Source of the DNA: Nocardioides sp.
GTDB taxonomy: Bacteria > Actinomycetota > Actinomycetes > Propionibacteriales > Nocardioidaceae
Direction: 5' to 3'
Length of the DNA: 36,363 nt
Assembly: GCF_024509035.1 (NCBI RefSeq)
Contig: NZ_JANINT010000008.1
Location: forward strand, 1-36,363
Shown: positions 9,196-18,282 of the stretch, piece after piece
Layout: every line of letters starts with the position of its first letter
How positions within the stretch are numbered: the stretch's first letter is position 1
Translations under genes and position numbers: made by a program
The notes under the pieces: generated by a model
What the model was told of the DNA's origin: nothing
Database searches by the model: none
Seen by the model: only the letters and a program-made list of their open reading frames with translations

Positions 9196-10193
9196 CACTC
9201 CCCCTCGATCGTGCCGGGGAGGAACTCGCCCGTGGGGATCGCCGCGATGTTCGAGGCGTAGGCGTCGAACCACGGGCCCGTGCCGATGACGTTGCCCAGG
9301 ATCGACACGTAGGGGCCGAGCGCCGCCAGCGTGTCCTTGAGCTCCTTGTCCTTGCTGTTGAGCAGGGCGAGCAGGTCGTCGACCTCCTTGAGCGCGGGTC
9401 CCATCTGGGCCTGGTTGTCGCGGGCGACTCCGCGCAGCTGGTCGGCGAGGTCGCGGGCGTTGACGAGCAGGAGGTGCACGGCCTGCTTGCGCCGCTTGAC
9501 CTCCTGGAAGACCAGGTCGCTGTGCTTCATCAGGTCGACGAGGTCCTGGCTGCGGTCGGCGAGCACCTTGCTGACGCTCTGGGAGCTCTTCAGCAGGGTC
9601 TGGATCTGGGCGTCGCGGGAGGCGACGGTCTGGGACAGCCGCGAGATGCCGCGCAGGCTCTGCTCGATCTCGGGCGAGGCCTGGTTGGTCGTGTCGGCCA
9701 CCACGTCGAGCGCCTGCCGGAGCTGATCGGTGTCGATGCGCTCGGTCGTCGTGGTCAGGTCGCCGAACACCCCGACGATGTCGTAGGCCGACTCGGTGCG
9801 GTCGCGCGGGATGACGGCGTTCTCCGCGAGCTGGCCCGGCCCGGCCGGCTCGAGGTCGAGGTACTTCTCCCCCAGCAGGTTCAGCACCTCGATCGACGCA
9901 CGGCTCTCGGTGCCGAACTCCACGCCGTGGTCGACCTCGAAGGTGACCACGACCGTGTTGCTGTCCTCGAGCGCCACGTCCTGCACCCGGCCGACCCGCA
10001 TGCCGCCGACCTGGACCATGTTGCCGACGTGCAGGCCGCTGGCGTCGCTGAACTCCGCCCGGTAGGTGCTGCCCTTGAACCCCGGGAACTGCGAGAGGTT
10101 GAACGCCGCGGCCATCACCAGCAGCATCACGACGATCGTGATCGCGCCCAGTCGCAGGATCCGGGCGTCGGTGTACGTGCGCGAGGAGGTCAT
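9195..10193 (-). CDS. Mce family protein MceC
   Basis: 332-aa ORF; N-terminal TM; Mce domain (RAEFSDASGLHVGNMVQVGGMRVGRVQDV). Confidence 0.9.
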   Translation of the reverse strand: MTSSRTYTDARILRLGAITIVVMLLVMAAAFNLSQFPGFKGSTYRAEFSDASGLHVGNMVQVGGMRVGRVQDVALEDSNTVVVTFEVDHGVEFGTESRASIEVLNLLGEKYLDLEPAGPGQLAENAVIPRDRTESAYDIVGVFGDLTTTTERIDTDQLRQALDVVADTTNQASPEIEQSLRGISRLSQTVASRDAQIQTLLKSSQSVSKVLADRSQDLVDLMKHSDLVFQEVKRRKQAVHLLLVNARDLADQLRGVARDNQAQMGPALKEVDDLLALLNSKDKELKDTLAALGPYVSILGNVIGTGPWFDAYASNIAAIPTGEFLPGTIEGE

Positions 10194-11275
10194 GGGGCCG
10201 TCGCTCCGTTGCAGCGGGGGGCGGTCGATCGGAAGTCGAGGTGGTTGAGCCGGTCCATCAGCTGGCGCACGCCCGGCAGGGCGCCGAGCCCGGCGGGCAG
10301 CGTGATGCGGCCGCTGAACCCGCAGACGTAGTAGCTGTACCAGGAGCCGTAGGTGCCGGTGCGGGTCTGGTCGGTCATCGACTCGGGCAGGCGGTCGAGG
10401 AGCTCGACGATGCTGGCGCTGTTCTTCTTCTCGTTGAGCAGCGCGGCGAGCTTGCGCAGCTTGGCGACGTCGGACTTCAGCAGCGGGCGGCCCTGGCGCA
10501 GCAGGTCGGCCACGACCACGGTGAGGTCGGAGATGTTCGAGATCGAGGACCCGATCACCGACCGGTCACGGGCCAGGTCGGCCATCCAGTTCTTCAAGCC
10601 GACCACGAGGTCGCTCAGCTGGCGGTGCCGCTCGTCGACCGTGGCCAGGGTCTGGCCGAGGTTGTCGACCACCCGGCCGATCAGCTGGTCGCGGTCGGCC
10701 AGCGTGTTGGTGAGCGACGCGGTCTTCTGCAAGAGCCCCTGCACGGTCCCGCCCTCGCCCTGCAGGACCTGGACGAGGTTCATGCTCAAGTCGTTGACCT
10801 GTTGGGGGTTCAGCGCCTGGAACAACGGTTGGAACCCGTTGAACAGCGTGGTCAGGTCCAGCGCCGGCTTGGTCTGGCTGATCGGGATGGTGCCGCCCGA
10901 CTCCAGCTGCTCGGCGTCCCGGTCGGCGCCCTCCTCGAGCGCGAGGTAACGGTCGCCGACCAGGTTGAGGAACCGGATCTCGGCGTGGGAAGCCGTCGTG
11001 AGCGGCACGTCGGACTTCACCCGGAACGTCACCAACGCCTGGGTGCGGTCGTAGTGCTCGACCTTCTTGACCTCCCCGACGCTGACGCCGGCGACCCGGA
11101 CGTCGTCGCCCTTCTCGAGCATCGAGGCGCTGCTGAACACCGCGCGGTACGTCGTCCCGCCGCCGAAGCCGATGTTGCCCATGATCGCGGCGAGCAGACC
11201 GGTGACCAGGACCGAGACGACCGTGAACACGCCGAGCTTGACGCCGGCGGCGATCGTCGTGCTGTTGCGGCTCAT
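10190..11275 (-). CDS. Mce family protein MceB
   Basis: ATG at 11275; N-terminal TM; Mce domain (RAVFSSASMLEKGDDVRVAGVSVGEVKKVEHYD). Confidence 0.9.
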   Translation of the reverse strand: MSRNSTTIAAGVKLGVFTVVSVLVTGLLAAIMGNIGFGGGTTYRAVFSSASMLEKGDDVRVAGVSVGEVKKVEHYDRTQALVTFRVKSDVPLTTASHAEIRFLNLVGDRYLALEEGADRDAEQLESGGTIPISQTKPALDLTTLFNGFQPLFQALNPQQVNDLSMNLVQVLQGEGGTVQGLLQKTASLTNTLADRDQLIGRVVDNLGQTLATVDERHRQLSDLVVGLKNWMADLARDRSVIGSSISNISDLTVVVADLLRQGRPLLKSDVAKLRKLAALLNEKKNSASIVELLDRLPESMTDQTRTGTYGSWYSYYVCGFSGRITLPAGLGALPGVRQLMDRLNHLDFRSTAPRCNGATAP

Positions 11276-12585
11276 CGGACGTCCACCCCCCGGCGGGCCA
11301 GGGGCCCGAACAGCAGCGACCCGAGCGAGCCGAAGCTGTCGGCCGAGCGTCCGGTGCGATCGGCCAGCAGAGCGTTGAGGATCTGCTGCTCCCCCGCGCT
11401 GCCGGCGTAGTCGGCGCCCGGTCGACCGAGCCCGAGGCCGAGGAAGTCCGGCACGGGACTGGTCGGCGGGTGCTCGTCCATGTCGCTTCCCTGGTCCAGC
11501 GGGGCCGGCGGCGCGGGCACCGGCGGGTCCGGCAGGCCGAGACACCAGGGTCCGTGGCCGACCTCGCCGTACGTCGGCCGGTCGCGCTCGTCATAGGCGC
11601 GGTACTGCGGCGCCCCGAACTCCACGTACTGCTTGACCTCGTTGCCCTCGAACGTGCGAGCCAGTCGCGGGGCGTAGCGGGCGGCGCCCTTGAGCAGGCA
11701 GGGCAGCTCGGGTGAGTAGACGTCGAGCAGCTTCAGCACCGGCTCGGTGACCTGGCCGACCCGGATCAGGTTCGCGGAGTTCTCGCGCAGCACGGCCGTG
11801 GAGGTGTCGGAGAGTCCACGCAGGTCGCTGAAGAACGTCGCGAGCTGCTGCTTCTCGTCGATGACCGTCTGGCCGGTCGTCGTCACGTTGCGCAGCACCC
11901 TGAGCAGGTCGGGTGCGGCCGCGTCGTAGGTGTCGGCGACGTCGGCCAGCTTGACCAGGTCGGCGCGCAGCGTGGGCAGGTGCTCGGAGATGCGGCCGAG
12001 GTAGGTGTCGAGCTGGTCCATGGTCTCGCCGAGCTGCTCGCCGCGGCCGGCCAGCGCGGTCGCGAGCGCGTTGAGCGTCGCGTTGAGGTCGGCGGGTCGC
12101 ACCGAGCGCAGCAGCGGGAACAGGTTGGCCAGGATCCGGCTCAGCTCCACGTTGGTCTCGACCCGGTCGGCGGGGATCACGTCGCCGTTGCGCAACGGCG
12201 TGCTCGAGGGGTCGTCCGGCAGCACCAGCGACACGAACTTCTGCCCGAACAGCGTCGTGGGCAGGATCTGGACCGAGACGTTCTCGGGGATCCGCTCGGC
12301 CTCGTCGGGGTCGAGGGCGACGGTGATCTCCGCCTCGTCCCCGCTCTGGGAGATCTTGCGGACCTGGCCGACGAGCGCGCCGTGGAGCCGGACGTCACCG
12401 AACTTCGCCAGCTGGAGGCCTGCGCGGTCGGCCTTGATGCGCACGGTGGTGACGTCGGCGAACACCTTGCCGTAGATCGCGATCGAGAGCCCGATGAGCA
12501 TCGCGATCACGGTCAGGAAGGCGACGCCCGCGAGCAGCAGCCGCCGGTGCTCCCGGGGGCTGTCGTGGTAGATGTTCACTAGCAT
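11272..12585 (-). CDS. Mce family protein MceA
   Basis: 437-aa ORF; N-terminal TM; Mce domain (IKADRAGLQLAKFGDVRLHGALVGQVRKI); first mce gene after the permeases. Confidence 0.9.
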   Translation of the reverse strand: MLVNIYHDSPREHRRLLLAGVAFLTVIAMLIGLSIAIYGKVFADVTTVRIKADRAGLQLAKFGDVRLHGALVGQVRKISQSGDEAEITVALDPDEAERIPENVSVQILPTTLFGQKFVSLVLPDDPSSTPLRNGDVIPADRVETNVELSRILANLFPLLRSVRPADLNATLNALATALAGRGEQLGETMDQLDTYLGRISEHLPTLRADLVKLADVADTYDAAAPDLLRVLRNVTTTGQTVIDEKQQLATFFSDLRGLSDTSTAVLRENSANLIRVGQVTEPVLKLLDVYSPELPCLLKGAARYAPRLARTFEGNEVKQYVEFGAPQYRAYDERDRPTYGEVGHGPWCLGLPDPPVPAPPAPLDQGSDMDEHPPTSPVPDFLGLGLGRPGADYAGSAGEQQILNALLADRTGRSADSFGSLGSLLFGPLARRGVDVR

Positions 12586-12594
12586 CGCGGCGGC

Positions 12595-13446
12595 CTACCC
12601 CGTGATCCTGACGGTGGTGGTCGAGCCCCAGATCGCGAAGCTGAGGAAGAAGTCGGCGACGACGATCGTCACGATGCTGGTGCGGATCGCGCGGCCCACG
12701 GCCGTGCCGACGCCGGCCGGCCCGCCCGAGGCGGTGTAGCCGTAGTAGCAGTGGACCAGGATCACCGCGACGGCCAGGAACAGCAGCTTGAAGAACGACC
12801 ACAGCATGTCGATGGGTGGCAGGAACTGCAGGAAGTAGTGGTCGTAGGTGCCCGGCGACTGGCCGTAGATGAGCGTGGTGATGAGGCGGGGCGACAGGTA
12901 CGACGCGGACAGCGCGACGATGTAGAGCGGGATCACCGCGATGAACGCCGCGACCATGCGGGTCGTCACCAGGAACGGCAGCGACGGGATGCCCATCACC
13001 TCGAGCGCGTCGATCTCCTCGGAGATCCGCATCGCGCCGAGCCGTGCGGTGTAGCCGCACCCGACCGTGGCCGCCAGTGCGATCGCGGAGATCAGCGGCG
13101 CGACCTCCCGGGTGTTGAAGTAGGCGGAGATGAACGCGCTGAACTTCGCGACACCGATCTGGCTCAGCGAGGCGTAGCCCTGGATGCCGACCTCGGTGCC
13201 GGCGAAGAACGAGAGGAACGCGATGACCCCGGCGGAGCCGGCGATCAGCGTGAGCCCGCCGGCTCCGAAGGTGACCTCGGCGAGGGTGTTCACGATCTCG
13301 CGCGGGTAGCGCTTGATCGCACGCGGCGCCCAGGCCAGGGCCTTGACGTAGAACAGCAGCTGGTCGCCGCGCTGCTCGAGCGCGTCACGCCGGCCCTGGA
13401 CGAAGGAGCCACCCAGGGCGGTGATCGTGGCGGTGATGTTGGCCAT
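12595..13446 (-). CDS. YrbE/MlaE-family Mce permease (YrbEB)
   Basis: 283-aa polytopic protein; MlaE signature region (GYTARLGAMRISEEIDALEVMGIPSLPFLVTTRM). Confidence 0.92.
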   Translation of the reverse strand: MANITATITALGGSFVQGRRDALEQRGDQLLFYVKALAWAPRAIKRYPREIVNTLAEVTFGAGGLTLIAGSAGVIAFLSFFAGTEVGIQGYASLSQIGVAKFSAFISAYFNTREVAPLISAIALAATVGCGYTARLGAMRISEEIDALEVMGIPSLPFLVTTRMVAAFIAVIPLYIVALSASYLSPRLITTLIYGQSPGTYDHYFLQFLPPIDMLWSFFKLLFLAVAVILVHCYYGYTASGGPAGVGTAVGRAIRTSIVTIVVADFFLSFAIWGSTTTVRITG

Positions 13447-13455
13447 GGCAGCGCC

Positions 13456-14229
13456 TCAGATCCCCGGTGGCGGGACGACTTGGAAGTAGATCGCGGTGAT
13501 CACGGCGTTGATGAAGAACAGCAGCATGAACGCGACGATCACCGACTCGTTCACGGCCCGGCCGACACCGCTGGGCCCGCCTCCGGCGTTGAGGCCCTTG
13601 TAGGCCCCGACGATCGCGGCCATGCCACCGAAGATGACCGCCTTCACGATCGCGATGTAGAGGTCGGGCAGGCTCGCGAGCGCCGTGAACGAGGAGAGGA
13701 AGGCGCCCGCGGAGCCGCCCTGGATGATCACGGTGAAGAAGTAGCCGCCACCGATGCCGGCGCCGATCACGATGCCGATGATCATGAACGCGACGAACAT
13801 GGTGGCCAGCACCCGCGGCACGACGAGGCGGGCGATCGGGTCGACGCCGAGGACCTCCATCGCGTCGATCTCCTCGCGGATCTTGCGCGCGCCGAGGTCG
13901 GAGCAGATCGCCGAGCCGGCCGCGCCGGCGATGATCAGGGCCGCGGCGATGGGCGCCGCCTCGCGCACGGTGGCCAGCACCGCGGTGGCACCGGCGAACG
14001 ACTGCGCGCCGAGCTGTCCGGTGAGGTTGCCGACCTGGAGCGAGATCACGGCCCCGAACGGGATCGAGACCAGGATCGTCGGCATCAGCGTCACGCTGGT
14101 GATGAACCACGCCTGCTCGATGAACTCGCGCAGCTGGAACTTCGTCGTGAAGGCCCGCTTCACGACGTCGGTCGTCATGGCGGCGAGCTCACCGGGTCCC
14201 CGGATCACAGACACGGCAGAGAACGCCAC
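13456..14229 (-). CDS. YrbE/MlaE-family Mce permease (YrbEA)
   Basis: MlaE signature (GSAICSDLGARKIREEIDAMEVLGVDPIARLVVPRV); GTG start at 14229 preceded by GGAGG; the longer ORF start at 14295 would include the promoter/operator region. Confidence 0.9.
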   Translation of the reverse strand: MAFSAVSVIRGPGELAAMTTDVVKRAFTTKFQLREFIEQAWFITSVTLMPTILVSIPFGAVISLQVGNLTGQLGAQSFAGATAVLATVREAAPIAAALIIAGAAGSAICSDLGARKIREEIDAMEVLGVDPIARLVVPRVLATMFVAFMIIGIVIGAGIGGGYFFTVIIQGGSAGAFLSSFTALASLPDLYIAIVKAVIFGGMAAIVGAYKGLNAGGGPSGVGRAVNESVIVAFMLLFFINAVITAIYFQVVPPPGI

Positions 14230-14270
14230 GTGCCCACCTCCCCGGAGCTGTCTAGACGGCCGCCACAGAA

Positions 14271-14284
14271 TAGAACGTGTTCTT
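14271..14284 (-). promoter_or_regulatory. KstR-like operator upstream of the mce operon
   Basis: TAGAACGTGTTCTT, one mismatch from TnnAACnnGTTnnA; 20-nt window 14271-14290 is 18/20 identical to 4022-4041; 41 nt upstream of yrbEA start. Confidence 0.7.
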
Positions 14285-14387
14285 GTTTCGGGCAACGCGA
14301 CGCGCTCCCCTGTCTCCCATCCCGGTCAACGACGCACCTGCCCAGGCGTAACGCGCCCGAAACAGTGGCCTGGACCGGAGGGACCCC

Positions 14388-14966
14388 GTGCGCCCCTACG
14401 ATGGCCGCGTGGAGCAGGAGGTCTGGTCGTCGTTCACCCACGACCCGCGCCACGCGGAGCACGCCGGTCTGCGTGCCTCCGACGCCGACCGCGACGTGGT
14501 CCGCGACGTCCTCGTCGAGGCGTACGCCGACGGGCGGCTGGACCGCGAGGAGTTCGACGCGCGCAGCGCCGCCGCGGCGGCGGCCCGCACCCTCGGCGAC
14601 CTGCCCGCACTGCTCGAAGGGCTCGTCGCGGCCACCTCGGGAGCGCTCACCCCGCTGGGATCCGACGGCCTTTCGATCCTCACCCCGGTGCAGATCGAGG
14701 AGCGGGCGGTCGCGAAGTGGCGCGAGGAGCGGCGCTCGGCCGCGCTCGGGTTCGTGTTCGCCTCGGTGATCACCTGGACGATCTGGGCGGCCGTGATGTT
14801 CGGCGGCTTCCCGTGGCCGCTGTTCGTGATGCTCGGCACCGGCATCAACGCGGTCAAGACCGCCGCCTCGCGCGACGAGCTCGTCGCCCGGGAGCGCCGG
14901 CGCCTCGAGAAGCGTCAGCGCAAGGCGCTCGGCCTACCGTGGAAGCCCGACGAGGCACAGGAGTGA
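14388..14966 (+). CDS. DUF1707 domain / 2TM-domain protein
   Basis: LRASDADRDVVRDVLVEAYADGRLDREEFDARSAAAAAARTLGDLPALLEGL is DUF1707-like; followed by two hydrophobic helices. Start could be GTG 14388 or the downstream GTG at ~14409. Confidence 0.8.
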   Translation: MRPYDGRVEQEVWSSFTHDPRHAEHAGLRASDADRDVVRDVLVEAYADGRLDREEFDARSAAAAAARTLGDLPALLEGLVAATSGALTPLGSDGLSILTPVQIEERAVAKWREERRSAALGFVFASVITWTIWAAVMFGGFPWPLFVMLGTGINAVKTAASRDELVARERRRLEKRQRKALGLPWKPDEAQE

Positions 14967-15637
14967 GGGTCCGCTCCCGGGTCGACGCCGTCGTCGCCCA
15001 CCCCTCGGGCGTGCTGCTGGGGGCGCAGCTGGTCGCCGTCCTCGCGTACCCGTTCTTCGAGGACACCGCGTGGGGTCGCGCGGTCATCGGGGTCGTCCAG
15101 CTCGCGATCGTGCTCATCGCCCTCGGAGCCGTCCGGCGCACGCCCGCGCTCACCTGGGTCGCGGTGCTGTTCGCCGGCCCGGCGATGGTCCTCACCGTCG
15201 TCGAGGCGGTCCACCCCCACACCGACGGCGTCGTGCTGGCCTCGGCGCTGTTCCACGCGCCGTTCTACTTCTACGTCTCCTACGCGATGATCCGCTACCT
15301 CTTCCACGACGACCGGGTCACCCGCGACGAGCTGTTCGCGACCGGCGCCGCGTTCACGGTCGTGGCCTGGGGGTTCGCCTACCTCTATGCGGCCGCACAG
15401 GTCGTCTGGGCGGACTCGTTCGTCGGGGCGGTCGGCACCGGCGACCGCGAGTGGTTCGAGCTGCTGTTCCTCTCGTTCACCACGCTCACCAGCGTCGGCC
15501 TCTCCGACGTGGTGCCGATCGGCGAGCACGCGCGGTCGCTGGTGATGATCGAGCAGGTCGCCGGCGTGCTCTACGTCGCGCTCGTCGTGGCCCGGCTCGT
15601 CGGCCTCACCGTGTCGCGGCACCGGCCCGAGGCCTGA
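14963..15637 (+). CDS. ion-channel-domain (Ion_trans_2-like) membrane protein with atypical filter sequence
   Basis: GTG at 14963 overlaps the previous stop (GTGA); polytopic; pore-loop-like FLSFTTLTSVGLSDVVPIGEHARSLVMIEQVAGVLYVALVVARL near the C-terminus. Confidence 0.75.
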   Translation: MRVRSRVDAVVAHPSGVLLGAQLVAVLAYPFFEDTAWGRAVIGVVQLAIVLIALGAVRRTPALTWVAVLFAGPAMVLTVVEAVHPHTDGVVLASALFHAPFYFYVSYAMIRYLFHDDRVTRDELFATGAAFTVVAWGFAYLYAAAQVVWADSFVGAVGTGDREWFELLFLSFTTLTSVGLSDVVPIGEHARSLVMIEQVAGVLYVALVVARLVGLTVSRHRPEA

Positions 15638-15641
15638 GCCC

Positions 15642-16346
15642 TCACTGCGGCGTGAGGGCGTACGCCGTGCCGGCCACCGTGCGGATCCAGTCCGCGCCGG
15701 AACCGGCTCGACGCAGCTTGCGGCGCAGGCTCGCGACGTGGACGTCGATGAGGAAGTCGGACTCGATGAAGTCGCCACCCCAGACCGCGGCGACCAGGGC
15801 GGCCCGGTCCTGCGGCTCCCCTGGCGCGCGTGCCAGTGCGGCCAGCAGGTCGACCTCGGTGGGCGTCAGCGGCACGGGCTCGCCGTTGAGCATCGCGACG
15901 TGCCGCACCGGCACCAGCACCAGACCGCCACCGGCCTGCAGCACGATCTCCTCGGCCTCGGCCCCGTGCGCCGCCGCCATCCGGGGTCGCCGGAGCAGGG
16001 CGGCGACCCGCGCGGAGAGCTCCTTGGGCGAGAACGGCTTGGCGAGGTAGTCGTCGGCTCCCAGGTCGAGCGCGAGCAGCCGGTCCACCTCGTCGGTGCG
16101 GGTGGTGATCATCATGACGTAGGCGTCGCTGAACTCCCGGAGCCTGCGGCAGACCTCGGTGCCCAGCAGGTCGGGCAGCTGGACGTCCAGCGTGACGAGC
16201 TCCGGCTCGATCTCGCGGACCAACCGGACGCCGTCCTCGCCCGTCTCCGCCCCGGCCGGGTCGAGACCGGCGCTGCTGAGCACGTGCTCGATGAGGTCGC
16301 GCAGGTCCTCGTCGTCCTCGACCACGACCGCCCGCCGTCCCGACAT
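15642..16346 (-). CDS. OmpR/PhoB-family response regulator
   Basis: REC domain (VVVEDDEDLRD...LVTLDVQLPDLLG...LAKPFSPKEL) and winged-helix output (LTPTEVDLLAALARAPGE...IDVHVASLRRKLRRAG). Confidence 0.93.
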   Translation of the reverse strand: MSGRRAVVVEDDEDLRDLIEHVLSSAGLDPAGAETGEDGVRLVREIEPELVTLDVQLPDLLGTEVCRRLREFSDAYVMMITTRTDEVDRLLALDLGADDYLAKPFSPKELSARVAALLRRPRMAAAHGAEAEEIVLQAGGGLVLVPVRHVAMLNGEPVPLTPTEVDLLAALARAPGEPQDRAALVAAVWGGDFIESDFLIDVHVASLRRKLRRAGSGADWIRTVAGTAYALTPQ

Positions 16347-16452
16347 GGGGCTCCTTTCCGAGATGCCGTCCTCACCGCTTTACCCGGCGCGGCCCGGGTC
16401 CACACGCCACCGTCGCGCATCCGGCGAGGCCGTGCGGGGTAACGCCGGGGGC

Positions 16453-17634
16453 ATGGGGCACGACGTGGTGGAGTCCGGCGAGCGACGGCGACAGCGAGCG
16501 GTCGAGAGCCTGGGACTGACCGGCCGCAGCGAGGAGCGCTTCGACCGGATCGCGCGGCTGGCGCGCAAGGTCTTCGACGCCGAGTGGTCCTCGATCACCG
16601 TCCTGGACGGGGACCAGGCGTGGTTCCCGGGTGCCGCAGGCTTCCCCGGCGAGCGGATGGCCCGCGACCAGACGTTCTGTGACCGCACGACCCGGGCCGG
16701 CGAGGTCGTCCTGGTCGCCGACGCGTCGAAGGACGAGCGGTTCGCCGACCTGCCAGCGGTCGTCGAGCGAGGGATCCGGTCCTATGCCGGCGTACCGCTG
16801 CGCGACCCGGGCGGCAACATCATCGCGGTCTTCTGCATCTACGACCGCGCCGTGCGGACCTTCGACGAGGAGGAGGTCCAGACGCTCGAGGACCTCGCCG
16901 CGTGGGCCCAGCAGGAGCTCGTGTCGTCCACCGAGATGACGCGGGCCGGACAGGTGCAGGCATCGATGCAGCCGTCGAGGCCGATCCAGGTCGACGGCTG
17001 GGAGGTCAACGGGACCTGCGTCCCCGCGCTGGCGGTCGGCGGCGACCACTTCGACTACGCCGTGCAGAACGGCATCGCGCACCTGGGGCTCGGCGACGTC
17101 ATGGGCAAGGGCACCGGCGCCGCACTGCTCGGCGCGGGCGTCCGCGCGGCGGTGCGCGGCACCCACGAGGCGGTCGTGTCCGGGGTCGACCTCGGCGTCA
17201 CCGTCACCCAGGTCGCGCGCCGGCTGACGCCCGACCTGATGCGCGCGGAGTCGTTCGTCACGCTCTTCGACGCTGCCATCGACCTCGACGACGGCTACCT
17301 CCGCTATGTCGACGCCGGCATGGGACTGTGCCTGGTCGTCCGTGCCGACGGCACCCTCGACCGGCTCGACAGCGACGACCTGCCCCTGGGCGTGCTGCCC
17401 GACGACCACTGGAGCGAGCAGAGCACGACGCTGCGCCCCGGCGACCGGATGCTGCTGTTCAGCGACGGTCTGCTGGACCTGGTCGAGGACCCCGAGCACT
17501 GGTGGGAGCCGGTCGCGGAGCTCGTGCTCGCGCACGAGGACACCACGAGCCTGCTCTCCGCCATCGTCCGGATGGCCGTCGACCAGGTCCAGCTCGACGA
17601 CGTCACCGCCGTGGCGGTCTTCCGTCGGCCGTGA
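16453..17634 (+). CDS. GAF domain plus SpoIIE/PP2C-type serine phosphatase
   Basis: GAF (WSSITVLDGDQAWFPGAAGFPGERMARDQTFC...YAGVPLRDPGGNIIAVFCIYD) then SpoIIE motifs AVGGDHFDY, GLGDVMGKGTGAALL, YVDAGMG, LFSDGLLDLVED, DDVTAVAVF. Confidence 0.9.
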   Translation: MGHDVVESGERRRQRAVESLGLTGRSEERFDRIARLARKVFDAEWSSITVLDGDQAWFPGAAGFPGERMARDQTFCDRTTRAGEVVLVADASKDERFADLPAVVERGIRSYAGVPLRDPGGNIIAVFCIYDRAVRTFDEEEVQTLEDLAAWAQQELVSSTEMTRAGQVQASMQPSRPIQVDGWEVNGTCVPALAVGGDHFDYAVQNGIAHLGLGDVMGKGTGAALLGAGVRAAVRGTHEAVVSGVDLGVTVTQVARRLTPDLMRAESFVTLFDAAIDLDDGYLRYVDAGMGLCLVVRADGTLDRLDSDDLPLGVLPDDHWSEQSTTLRPGDRMLLFSDGLLDLVEDPEHWWEPVAELVLAHEDTTSLLSAIVRMAVDQVQLDDVTAVAVFRRP

Positions 17635-17641
17635 GGTCCGA

Positions 17642-18208
17642 TCAGTCCTCGCCGTCGTCCTCGTCCTCGTCGTCATCGAGGAGGCCCTCGCGGCGCGCCT
17701 CGGCGACCAGACGGCGGACGTTCTCGACCGACCCGCAGTCGGCGTCGATCTGGGCGTTGCGCTCCTGGGCGAACAGCTCGCCGAGCTCGGCGCGGACCCG
17801 CTCCCCCACCTCGTCCCGGGCGGGGTTGAGGATCGTCAGCTCCTCCTCGGTGATGTGGTGGTTCACCAGCTTGGCGAGCTCCTCGACGGCATCCTCGAAC
17901 GCCTGGGTGTCGGTGCCCTTGAGCTCGAGCACCGCGAGCAGCGCCTCGTTGCCCTCGGCGTGCTCCTCGACGCCGTGGTCGGCCTCGTCGTCCTCGACGG
18001 CGTTCTTGCGCTTCAACGCCGGGTAGACGTGCTTCTCCTCGGCCTCCGCGTGCGCGACGTGCAGCGTGGCGAAGGCGTGGCGCACCGCGTCGCGATCCGC
18101 GCTGCTGTCGCGCAGGTCGCGCAGCAGCGCCTCGAACCGTCGGTGGTCGTCGAGGATCAGCTCGACGACGTCGCCTTGAACAGGTCGGCCCAGGTCGATG
18201 TTGGTCAT
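17642..18208 (-). CDS. hemerythrin domain-containing protein
   Basis: 188-aa ORF; LILDDHRRFEALLRDL, HVAHAEAEEKHVYPAL, VNHHITEEELTILNPA match hemerythrin His/Glu ligand spacing. Confidence 0.9.
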   Translation of the reverse strand: MTNIDLGRPVQGDVVELILDDHRRFEALLRDLRDSSADRDAVRHAFATLHVAHAEAEEKHVYPALKRKNAVEDDEADHGVEEHAEGNEALLAVLELKGTDTQAFEDAVEELAKLVNHHITEEELTILNPARDEVGERVRAELGELFAQERNAQIDADCGSVENVRRLVAEARREGLLDDDEDEDDGED

Positions 18209-18282
18209 GCCCGGACGTTAACCGGACGGCTCGTCTCTCAAACCGAGCATGGACGCTGACTGGACCGGATACGGTCCCCGAC

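Noticed and set aside
12751-15637. Very long plus-strand ORFs (672 and 627 aa) running antisense across yrbE genes
   Set aside because: Only the 3' part (14963-15637) reads as a real membrane protein; upstream parts are antisense shadow of yrbEA/yrbEB.
16377-16452. GGGTAA-like -10 elements in the response regulator/phosphatase intergenic region as SigB-type promoters
   Set aside because: No matching GTTT -35 element at suitable spacing on either strand.
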